From: Companilactobacillus sp. RD055328
GTDB lineage: Bacteria > Bacillota > Bacilli > Lactobacillales > Lactobacillaceae
NCBI RefSeq assembly: GCF_022835675.1
Contig: NZ_BQUT01000005.1
Location: 248,001 to 312,000, forward strand
Length of the DNA stretch: 64,000 bases
Direction of reading: 5' to 3'
Below, piece after piece: positions 55,013 to 62,589 of this stretch. The notes beneath the pieces are model-generated. The model was given only the letters and a program-made list of their open reading frames with translations, had not been told where the DNA came from and did no database searches. Position numbers and translations under genes: made by a program. Every line of letters starts with the position of its first letter. The first letter of the stretch is position 1.

Positions 55013-57355
55013 CTAAGGGAACGTAACTATTAATTCTCCTTTAATAATTTCGATCATGCTTAAAGCCGCATTTCTTAAAATATTATTTTGACAAACTTGT
55101 TGATATAGTTCATAAGATTGGCGTGCTTCTTTTTCATATTCCAATATTGGATCTCTTTGAGCTGAAGACCGTTGTCCTACCACTATCCTTAATTGATCTA
55201 AGGCATCAACTTGTTGACTCCAACTGTTATCAATTGCTTTAAGAACCGTTATTTTCAAATACTCAGTAAATGCTTGTGTATTGTTCAATTCTTGTTTTCT
55301 TGATTCTAAGTTATTATCCAAAATTCCTAACAAGAAACTTAATGCTTCTTGAGTTGAATAACTTGTCTTATCACTCTTAAACATTGATTCTTTGAAATTA
55401 TAATCAACATTATCAAAAATGAACTGTTTAAGTTCTTTACGAGAAATTTCAGCTTGATTACTAAATTTCTTCTCAATCGTATCGTATGCATTATTAACTA
55501 TAATTCTACGAATATCTGACTCATTTGTAATTCCCAATATAAAATCACGACTCTTATCTACAAAACCTTTTTGTAACCGCAAAATCTCGTCGAATTGTAG
55601 ACTTGTAAAACGCGCTGAATAACTTGATTCTTCGGATTTTTGCTGTGCTTTAGTAAACTGCCGTTTGATCCTCAATGAGTGGATTGGCGATTGTTTATTG
55701 ATATGTCTTTGGTAATATTTTTGAATATTTTCTTGAACATTAGTCTTAATAACTTCATCTTCTAGAGATTCATAGGCATACGTATCACCAGGTAATCCTT
55801 GACGAGCACTACGTCCTTGAGCTTGAAGTTCAACTCGCTTATTCAGCATTAGTTCTCCTAGTACTACTGCTAAGCCACCTAACTCAATGGCCTCAGAATC
55901 AACACCAATATCAGTTCCTCTTCCTGCCATCGTGGTTGCTATAGTAAGGGCACCTTTTTTACCAGCTTCTTTAATGATCATTGCTTCTTTAGCATTGTTC
56001 TTAGCATTGAGCACGTTATGAGAAATTCCCATATTAAGTAAATGCATTGAATACAACTCTGAAATATCAACCGAACCAGTAATTACTAACACTGGACGTC
56101 CTACTTCGTGTAACTCAATAATCTTCTTTAACGATGCAGCAAGTTTGGCATTAAAAGTTACAAATCGTTGATGCTTATGGTCTTTTCTAATGTTTTTTTT
56201 ATGTGTTTTAATTTTTTTAACAGTCATATTATAAGTTTCAATGAACTCATTCTTATTAGTGGCTGCAGTTCCAGTCATACCGGATAACATCTTGAATTTT
56301 CTGAACAGATTCTGATAAGTAATGGAAGATATTGTCTGAGACTCCATAGTTATTTCAACTTCTTCTTTTGCTTCTACTGCCTGTTGCATACCGGCTTGTA
56401 AATTCATACCTTCCATAATTCGACCATTCTTATAATCAAGTAATTTAATTTCTTCATCATCAATTATGTAATCACGATTTTTTTTCAGTGTAAAATTAGC
56501 CTTCAATGCTAAAACAATATGTTGATATAATTTGAAATTTTCTAAGCCTAATAAGTTATCAATAGAGAAGTAGTCTTTAGCATTCTCGATTCCCTTAGCT
56601 GTCAACCACACATTCTTACGCTCTTCGTCATATTTATAGTCAATATCTTCTTCCAGAGTTAGAACAAATGAGTTACAAATAAGAAAATAATTAGATTGAA
56701 TTGTTGGAGCACCTGAAATCAACAACGGTGTTTGTGCAATATCTAAAAGAATTGAATCCACTTCATCTAAGATGGCATAATTCAATTCACACATATATTG
56801 CGAGTGTTCATTTGATGCTAAGCCATCAATTAAATAATCGAATCCCAAAGCAGAATTAGATGTATAGATAATGTCAGCATTATAGACAGCTTTTTTCTTC
56901 TCTAAAGGCACATGCTCAGTCTTAATTGATGCCATAATACCATCAGATACCGTTAAGCCCAGCCATTGGAAGAGCTTAGCATTACTTTGATAATCACGAT
57001 GAGCCAAGTATTCGTTAGTAGTAATTAAGAATACTCCCTTAGTCTGTAGTGCACGCAAAAACAAAGGCATTGTAGCGACTAACGTCTTACCCTCACCGGT
57101 TTTCAATTCTGCAATATCACCATAGTAGATAGTAATGGCACCCAAGATTTGTTCATCATTTGGAAACAAGCCGATAATTCTTTTATCGGCTTCTCTAACT
57201 AACGCGAAAGCATAAATAATAATCTTACTTTCTTTAACATCATCAGCCAACATTTGACGAATAATTGGTACTTGAGCTTGTAATTCTTCATCGCTCATTT
57301 GAGCCATCTTTGGTCTTAACTTATTAATCTTTTTCAACATTTTTTTATAATTCAT
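55013..57355 (-). CDS. secA2: Accessory Sec motor ATPase SecA2
   Basis: SecA2 is the ATPase that pushes the glycosylated adhesin through SecY2. The 780-aa protein has Walker A KTGEGKT with Lys90, DEAD-box LDEVDSILLD, the preprotein cross-linking domain, GMTGTAATNKNEF, the second helicase half with VITGSVDISE and TMAGRGTDIGVD, and the QGRSARQG arginine-finger motif. It is shorter than housekeeping SecA and lacks the C-terminal zinc-binding tail, as accessory SecA2 proteins do. It starts the long glycosylation/export run. Confidence 0.95.
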   Translation of the reverse strand: MNYKKMLKKINKLRPKMAQMSDEELQAQVPIIRQMLADDVKESKIIIYAFALVREADKRIIGLFPNDEQILGAITIYYGDIAELKTGEGKTLVATMPLFLRALQTKGVFLITTNEYLAHRDYQSNAKLFQWLGLTVSDGIMASIKTEHVPLEKKKAVYNADIIYTSNSALGFDYLIDGLASNEHSQYMCELNYAILDEVDSILLDIAQTPLLISGAPTIQSNYFLICNSFVLTLEEDIDYKYDEERKNVWLTAKGIENAKDYFSIDNLLGLENFKLYQHIVLALKANFTLKKNRDYIIDDEEIKLLDYKNGRIMEGMNLQAGMQQAVEAKEEVEITMESQTISSITYQNLFRKFKMLSGMTGTAATNKNEFIETYNMTVKKIKTHKKNIRKDHKHQRFVTFNAKLAASLKKIIELHEVGRPVLVITGSVDISELYSMHLLNMGISHNVLNAKNNAKEAMIIKEAGKKGALTIATTMAGRGTDIGVDSEAIELGGLAVVLGELMLNKRVELQAQGRSARQGLPGDTYAYESLEDEVIKTNVQENIQKYYQRHINKQSPIHSLRIKRQFTKAQQKSEESSYSARFTSLQFDEILRLQKGFVDKSRDFILGITNESDIRRIIVNNAYDTIEKKFSNQAEISRKELKQFIFDNVDYNFKESMFKSDKTSYSTQEALSFLLGILDNNLESRKQELNNTQAFTEYLKITVLKAIDNSWSQQVDALDQLRIVVGQRSSAQRDPILEYEKEARQSYELYQQVCQNNILRNAALSMIEIIKGELIVTFP

Positions 57356-57387
57356 ATAATTCCCTCAAAACTACTTCGTGATACGCA

Positions 57388-57420
57388 AAAAAGCCGTATT
57401 TAAATAAAATATGGCTTTTT
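57388..57420 (-). terminator. Terminator hairpin in the leader ahead of secA2
   Basis: The minus-strand RNA pairs AAAAAGCC with GGCTTTTT and, past one A-C mismatch, TATTT with AAATA around a 5-nt loop. T residues follow. It lies 124 bases beyond the protease stop and 32 bases before the secA2 start, so it is either the protease gene's terminator or an attenuator for secA2. Confidence 0.75.
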
Positions 57421-57461
57421 GTATTTATTTAATTGAATATTGTTAAGTCCCCACATTAACA

Positions 57462-57532
57462 TATCCCCCAAAACACTTAATTAACAAACTTTATAATGTA
57501 CTCAGTATAACATTTTGGGAGGATAATATTAA
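57462..57532 (-). promoter_or_regulatory. Candidate secA2 promoter with flanking inverted repeat
   Basis: On the minus strand -35 TTAATA (57527-57532) and -10 TATACT (57504-57509) are 17 bases apart. An inverted repeat surrounds it: TATCCTCCCAAAA in the spacer (57513-57525) and TTTTGGGGGATA (57462-57473) downstream of the start point. The arms are about 52 bases apart, centre to centre, which suggests a two-site operator or, in read-through RNA, a long hairpin. Confidence 0.4.
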
Positions 57533-57544
57533 TAGTATTGATTA

Positions 57545-58768
57545 TTAGATACTATTTTTTTCAATGATTCTTAATGTTGGGGTCTGTTTATCCACTTGAG
57601 TATCAATACTTGGTCTTGGATTACCAAAGTTATTATTATTTAGCATTAACTTAATAGCCATAACATCACGGTTAGTAATAGTCTTTTGTGTCCATGGATA
57701 TCCACCAGAAGTATGTACTAGTATAGCGTTCATTACATCATCATCAATACCCAGTCGATAATTATCAGGCATACCATAATATTGACCTCCAGAAGTATGG
57801 TCTAAGCCTAGGGCATGACCTAATTCATGGCGAATAGTGATAAACAACATGTTGATATCATAATCACTACTATTTGGATCTAGTGCCCACTTAACTAGAT
57901 TAGGATCAATTCTTGTAACGCCAAGGCTTGTAGCACTACCATTATTAGGATCACCAACTCCAATTACATGTGTCATAGCCTCATCAGTAGTATCTGCATT
58001 AATAAAGGTTGGTTTGTCTTTATCAATAGCATCATTCCAACTTTTGATAGCTCTATCAAAATTCTCTCTAAACATTTGTAATGCATAAGCTGGGTCTTCG
58101 TACTCTTTGAAATTATCTTCTGTTGCAGTACATTTATAAATAATTTGTCCATTCTCATTATACGAATTACTAATCATTTGTGTGTTAACAGGCATATTTT
58201 CATTTCCATAAGTAATTGTCGTTCCTAAAAACATACCATCTGGTAAAGCTATTCCATTACTATTCTCTGATGGGTACGTGGATGAAAGATCCAAATTAAG
58301 TGCGTGTTCATCAATCCAATACCATGTTTTACCATCCATTGAAACATGAACAAACGTCGCAGTTCGCCCTGTTTTTTCACCAGAAGTATACGTAACTTGC
58401 ATCGTTGAATCATTGTAAAGTGTTGTTCCAATTTCAAATTTAGAATCCACAATATTTTCTGTGTCCGATTGTCCATTAGTTAACTGAGAATAAATTGGAT
58501 AGTTATTGTTAAGTACCGAATTATATCTATAAGGCTTTAGTGGATTCACGGCAGTAGGAACATATTGAGATAACATTATGTCGTCAGAATAATCTGTTAC
58601 TTCTCCCAATGTTATATTGCTTCCTTTTAATTTCTCATTACTTTGATCTTTGATAAAAGTTGATATCTTAATATCTTTTTGTGCCTGTATTGAATTAACA
58701 TTAATGATATTTGTTGTTACTATCATCAAAGATAACATTGTAACTGGAATAATTTTTTTATTACGCAT
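57545..58768 (-). CDS. Secreted matrixin-type zinc metalloprotease
   Basis: This 407-aa exported protease has a Sec signal peptide (about residues 1-30, cut near IQAQ). Residues about 90-160 form an SH3/GW-like segment (TATFVHVSMDGKTWYWIDEHAL) that may bind the cell wall. The C-terminal matrixin (M10) domain has the zinc site HELGHALGLDH at 314-324 and a Met-turn DDDVMNAIL around Met346. There is no LPXTG anchor and no obvious pro-peptide cysteine switch. The gene lies between the adhesin and secA2, so processing of the adhesin or of host matrix is possible, but this is only inferred from position. Confidence 0.88.
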   Translation of the reverse strand: MRNKKIIPVTMLSLMIVTTNIINVNSIQAQKDIKISTFIKDQSNEKLKGSNITLGEVTDYSDDIMLSQYVPTAVNPLKPYRYNSVLNNNYPIYSQLTNGQSDTENIVDSKFEIGTTLYNDSTMQVTYTSGEKTGRTATFVHVSMDGKTWYWIDEHALNLDLSSTYPSENSNGIALPDGMFLGTTITYGNENMPVNTQMISNSYNENGQIIYKCTATEDNFKEYEDPAYALQMFRENFDRAIKSWNDAIDKDKPTFINADTTDEAMTHVIGVGDPNNGSATSLGVTRIDPNLVKWALDPNSSDYDINMLFITIRHELGHALGLDHTSGGQYYGMPDNYRLGIDDDVMNAILVHTSGGYPWTQKTITNRDVMAIKLMLNNNNFGNPRPSIDTQVDKQTPTLRIIEKNSI

Positions 58769-58821
58769 AATTTTCTCCCTTGTGAATTAATTTACAAATA
58801 AATTTTAACAAGTAGATATAA

Positions 58822-58827
58822 ATTATA
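58822..58827 (-). promoter_or_regulatory. Candidate -10 of the matrixin gene
   Basis: TATAAT on the minus strand lies 54 bases before the protease ATG, after the adhesin gene's terminator. No convincing -35 is found. It suggests the protease is transcribed separately from the adhesin. Confidence 0.45.
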
Positions 58828-58871
58828 CAAATGATAACCATAAACTAAAGAAAATTGTATTTATGCAACAA

Positions 58872-58905
58872 AAAAAGACGTTAATAATTTAATTAACATC
58901 TTTTT
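58872..58905 (-). terminator. Intrinsic terminator after the adhesin gene
   Basis: A 14-bp stem (AAAAAGACGTTAAT with ATTAACATCTTTTT, 6-nt loop, one G-U pair in RNA) is followed by T on the minus strand. Confidence 0.85.
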
Positions 58906-58918
58906 AATTTTAACTATA

Positions 58919-61900
58919 TTAGTTATCTTTCACTTCTGATTCTTCTTCGTTTCTTTTCTTACGACGATAACCAGCAGCGGCTGTTAATCCAAGTACACCT
59001 ATACCAAGAGATTCTAGTAATGTAGTATCTGTATCTCCTGTTTGTGGTAACTCAGTATTTGCAGGTATCGTTTCAGATTTAAGATGTGATAATGATTCAG
59101 AAATTGAAGCACTTGCACTTACTGATTCAGAACTTGACTCTGATTCTGACTTATCTTTTGAAGCTGACTCGGATTCTGACTTGTCTTTAGATGCAGATTC
59201 GGATTCTGACTTATCTTTTGAAGCAGATTCTGATTCTGATTTTTCTTTAGAAGCAGATTCTGATTCTGACTTGTCTTTTGAAGCTGATTCAGATTCTGAT
59301 TTATCCTTAGATGCAGATTCGGATTCTGATTTGTCTTTAGATGCAGATTCGGATTCTGATTTGTCCTTAGATGCAGATTCGGATTCTGACTTGTCTTTTG
59401 AAGCTGATTCAGATTCTGATTTATCCTTAGATGCAGATTCGGATTCTGACTTGTCTTTTGAAGCTGATTCAGATTCTGATTTATCCTTAGATGCAGATTC
59501 GGATTCTGATTTGTCTTTAGATGCAGATTCGGATTCTGATTTGTCCTTAGATGCAGATTCGGATTCTGATTTTTCTTTTGATGCAGATTCGGATTCTGAC
59601 TTGTCTTTTGATGCAGATTCTGATTCGGATTTTTCCTTAGATGCAGATTCGGATTCTGATTTGTCTTTAGATGCAGATTCGGATTCTGATTTGTCCTTAG
59701 ATGCAGATTCGGATTCTGATTTTTCTTTTGATGCAGATTCTGATTCTGACTTATCTTTTGATGCAGATTCGGACTCTGATTTTTCTTTTGATGCAGATTC
59801 TGATTCGGATTTTTCTTTAGATGCAGATTCTGATTCTGACTTGTCTTTTGATGCAGACTCGGATTCTGATTTTTCTTTAGATGCAGATTCTGATTCTGAT
59901 TTTTCTTTAGAAGCTGACTCTGATTCTGATTTGTCTTTAGAAGCAGATTCGGATTCGGACTTATCTTTTGATGCTGATTCAGATTCTGACTTATCTTTAG
60001 AAGCTGATTCAGATTCTGATTTTTCTTTTGATGCTGATTCAGATTCTGACTTATCTTTTGAAGCTGATTCAGATTCTGATTTCTCTTTAGATGCAGATTC
60101 GGATTCTGACTTGTCTTTTGAAGCAGACTCAGATTCTGACTTCTCTTTAGATGCAGATTCAGATTCTGATTTTTCTTTAGATGCAGATTCGGATTCTGAC
60201 TTGTCTTTTGAAGCAGATTCAGATTCTGATTTTTCTTTAGAAGCGGACTCGGATTCTGATTTTTCTTTAGATGCAGATTCGGATTCTGATTTTTCTTTAG
60301 ATGCAGATTCGGATTCTGACTTGTCTTTTGAAGCAGATTCAGATTCTGATTTTTCTTTAGAAGCGGACTCGGATTCTGATTTTTCTTTAGATGCAGATTC
60401 GGATTCTGACTTGTCTTTAGATGCAGATTCGGATTCTGATTTATCTTTCGAAGCAGATTCGGATTCTGACTTCTCTTTAGATGCAGACTCTGATTCGGAT
60501 TTCTCTTTAGAACCTGCTGATTCTGACTCTGACTTGTCTATAGATGCAGATTCGGATTCTGATTTTTCTTTTGAAGCTGATTCGGATTCTGATTTCTCTT
60601 TTGATGCAGACTCTGATTCGGATTTCTCTTTAGAACCGGCTGATTCGGATTCTGATTTGTCTTTAGAAGCAGATTCGGATTCTGATTTTTCTTTTGAAGC
60701 TGATTCGGATTCTGACTTCTCTTTAGATGCAGACTCGGATTCTGATTTGTCTTTAGAAGCAGATTCGGATTCTGACTTCTCTTTAGATGCAGACTCGGAT
60801 TCTGATTTTTCTTTAGAACCGGCTGATTCGGATTCTGACTTGTCTTTAGAAGCTGATTCGGATTCTGATTTCTCTTTTGAAGCCGACTCTGATTCTGATT
60901 TCTCTTTTGATGCAGATTCAGATTCAGATTTTTCTTTAGATGCTGATTCAGATTCTGATTTCTCTTTAGAAGCAGATTCGGATTCTGATTTCTCTTTAGA
61001 ACCGGCTGATTCGGATTCTGACTTATCTTTTGATGCAGATTCTGATTCTGACTTGTCTTTTGAAGCTGATTCGGATTCAGATTTTTCTTTTGAAGCTGAT
61101 TCAGATTCTGATTTTTCTTTTGAAGCAGACTCTGATTCTGATTTTTCTTTTGAACCTGCTGATTCTGACTCTGACTTGTCTCTAGATGCAGATTCGGATT
61201 CTGATTTTTCTTTTGAAGCAGACTCTGATTCTGATTTCTCTTTAGAACCGGCTGATTCGGATTCTGACTTGTCCTTAGAAGCTGACTCTGATTCTGACTT
61301 GTCTTTAGAAGCAGATTCTGATTCTGATTTCTCTTTTGATGCCGACTCTGATTGACTGGTAGTATCTGACTCAGTCCCATCATTACTATTACTTTCTGAG
61401 ATGGAATTAACAAAGTCATCATCTCTAGTAACCATATTTGAGTCAGTATCAGTACGAGTCCCATCAACAAATACATACAGTAATCCATACCCATTTGAAT
61501 CAGATTCTAATTGACTAATTACATTAGTAAGTTCCTCAGTTGACAAGTAGTAGTACAAGGTAGAATTAGCAGGAATATCATAAGTTTGTGTAAAAGGCGC
61601 TGCTGGTTGACCAGAACTCATTTGGGCGTCAAGATTTTGAAAATTGAATCCAACGTTTTTCATTACTGTACTTTGGCTATTATGAACCGCAAAATATACT
61701 TGCCCATTAGGAGCAACCCCAATTGTATCAATCCCCACAGTAGTACCAGAATGAATCATTTCAACCCATAATGCACCTTTGAAATGTTGCGCAAAAACTG
61801 CTGGACTACCTCCGGATTCTTGATCGAAGCTATCCCAAATGTCTCCACCAGAACCATTAATGTTTACATCATTAGCACTTGGTCCTGTTTTAGTTAATCC

Positions 61901-62344
61901 CGTTTCTTCTACATTGTTATTGTTCTCGGTTGAAGTTTTTTCTACGTTATTGTTATTTTTAGTTGAATCTAAAGTAATTGTAACTTTATCTTTTTGTGCT
62001 AGCGCATCCGTATCGACTTTTTTCTCTACGGCGTTGTTATCACTAACATCGGCAGCACTAACTTTAGCAGCATGTCCCATGGCACTTACGCCAATACCTG
62101 CTGCTAATCCCGCAATTATTTTCAATCCTTGTTTAGTTCTCAGACCGTCACTATCGTCGTCAAGGATTTTTTGATATTGAACATCATCATGTTCTTGGTT
62201 CACTTTGACAGTCGATTCATCTTTTTTAGAAAAAAGCATGAATTTACACTTAGTAATACCGGCAACAACCCACTTCTTGCCAGCTTTGTACATCTTAAAA
62301 CGAGTGACTTCTTCAATAAGCCCTCTTTTATTATTTTTCCCCAT
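58919..62344 (-). CDS. Serine-rich repeat glycoprotein adhesin
   Basis: This 1141-aa surface adhesin is the cargo of the accessory Sec system. In order it has a long N-terminal signal of about 98 residues with the KxYKxGKxWV motif (KMYKAGKKWV, 18-27), a basic stretch, and a Gly-rich hydrophobic core (74-95, IIAGLAAGIGVSAMG) of the type SecA2 recognises. A low-complexity linker (100-160) and a single globular region of about 150 residues (165-310) follow. About 73 copies of SESESASKDK/SKEK come next (331-1065), then LPQTG at 1099-1103, a hydrophobic helix and a charged tail for sortase. The Ser residues would be O-glycosylated by GtfA/GtfB. The Lys/Glu alternation is unlike the SASTSAS repeats of streptococci. 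Confidence 0.95.
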   Translation of the reverse strand: MGKNNKRGLIEEVTRFKMYKAGKKWVVAGITKCKFMLFSKKDESTVKVNQEHDDVQYQKILDDDSDGLRTKQGLKIIAGLAAGIGVSAMGHAAKVSAADVSDNNAVEKKVDTDALAQKDKVTITLDSTKNNNNVEKTSTENNNNVEETGLTKTGPSANDVNINGSGGDIWDSFDQESGGSPAVFAQHFKGALWVEMIHSGTTVGIDTIGVAPNGQVYFAVHNSQSTVMKNVGFNFQNLDAQMSSGQPAAPFTQTYDIPANSTLYYYLSTEELTNVISQLESDSNGYGLLYVFVDGTRTDTDSNMVTRDDDFVNSISESNSNDGTESDTTSQSESASKEKSESESASKDKSESESASKDKSESESAGSKEKSESESASKEKSESESASRDKSESESAGSKEKSESESASKEKSESESASKEKSESESASKDKSESESASKDKSESESAGSKEKSESESASKEKSESESASKEKSESESASKEKSESESASKEKSESESASKDKSESESAGSKEKSESESASKEKSESESASKDKSESESASKEKSESESASKEKSESESASKDKSESESAGSKEKSESESASKEKSESESASKEKSESESASIDKSESESAGSKEKSESESASKEKSESESASKDKSESESASKDKSESESASKEKSESESASKEKSESESASKDKSESESASKEKSESESASKEKSESESASKEKSESESASKDKSESESASKEKSESESASKEKSESESASKDKSESESASKEKSESESASKDKSESESASKEKSESESASKDKSESESASKDKSESESASKDKSESESASKEKSESESASKEKSESESASKDKSESESASKEKSESESASKEKSESESASKDKSESESASKEKSESESASKDKSESESASKDKSESESASKEKSESESASKDKSESESASKEKSESESASKDKSESESASKDKSESESASKDKSESESASKDKSESESASKDKSESESASKDKSESESASKDKSESESASKDKSESESASKDKSESESASKDKSESESASKEKSESESASKDKSESESASKDKSESESASKDKSESESSSESVSASASISESLSHLKSETIPANTELPQTGDTDTTLLESLGIGVLGLTAAAGYRRKKRNEEESEVKDN
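59150..61354 (-). repeat. 30-bp tandem repeat array of the adhesin gene
   Basis: About 2.2 kb of head-to-tail 30-bp units encode SESESASK(D/E)K, about 73 copies by length arithmetic (735 codons). Six units near the N-terminal side (60.5-61.26 kb) carry one extra codon (SESESAGSKEK, 33 bp). The copies differ at synonymous positions. Such arrays change length by slippage or recombination, and the assembled copy number may be inexact. Confidence 0.95.
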
Positions 62345-62366
62345 TGTCTTCTCCCCAGAATTAACG

Positions 62367-62398
62367 ATTATAATACTTATTCATAGAAAGTATTAACA
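62367..62398 (-). promoter_or_regulatory. Adhesin gene promoter with overlapping inverted repeat
   Basis: TATAAT on the minus strand (62367-62372) lies 23 bases before the adhesin start. A perfect 8-bp inverted repeat (plus strand TAATACTT at 62371-62378 and AAGTATTA at 62388-62395, 9 bases between) overlaps it. The same AAGTATTAACA box (62388-62398) occurs in the promoter of the Ig-like gene. A repressor or activator site is inferred. Confidence 0.5.
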
Positions 62399-62440
62399 TA
62401 AATAAATTACTTTCGTATTTTATCATTTTTGTAGTGAAAT

Positions 62441-62455
62441 ATTAACCGGGTTAAT
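62441..62455. promoter_or_regulatory. 15-bp palindrome upstream of the adhesin gene
   Basis: ATTAACC-G-GGTTAAT is a perfect palindrome with a one-base centre in the 245-base region ahead of the adhesin. It lies about 70 bases upstream of the -10. It looks like a dimeric regulator site, but the protein is not identified. The rest of 62400-62550 is AT-rich without an open frame. Confidence 0.45.
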
Positions 62456-62555
62456 TAATATTTTTCATCTTTTTGAATATTTCTAATGAATATTGGTGAT
62501 ATATAAGTATTTTTAATAAATATTACATTTTTGTTACATTTTATTTGAGCAACAA

Positions 62556-62584
62556 AAAAACATTGTCAATTAGACAATGTTTTT
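62556..62584 (-). terminator. Intrinsic terminator after the Ig-like protein gene
   Basis: A 12-bp stem (AAAAACATTGTC with GACAATGTTTTT, AATTA loop) follows the Ig-like gene's stop. Confidence 0.85.
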
Positions 62585-62589
62585 AAAAA

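Noticed and set aside
57462-57525. Inverted repeat read as a simple terminator of the matrixin gene
   Set aside because: The 3' arm is not followed by a U-tract, and the 39-base loop is too long for an efficient terminator; the hairpin at 57388-57420 fits that role better.
59150-61354. Regular short repeats that could suggest a CRISPR array
   Set aside because: The units are contiguous without unique spacers and encode a continuous peptide repeat in frame with the adhesin. No cas genes are present.
59181-61355. A 724-codon plus-strand open frame encoding Asp/Ser repeats (DADSDSDLS), resembling staphylococcal SD-repeat proteins
   Set aside because: It is the exact antisense of the adhesin repeat array. 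The 30-bp unit lacks stops in that frame, so openness is automatic. It has no signal peptide, no proper start or ribosome site, and no anchor.
60538-61494. A 318-codon minus-strand frame of Asn/Gln/Leu repeats
   Set aside because: It is an alternate frame of the same repeats, kept open by the 30-bp periodicity; it has low complexity and no expression signals.
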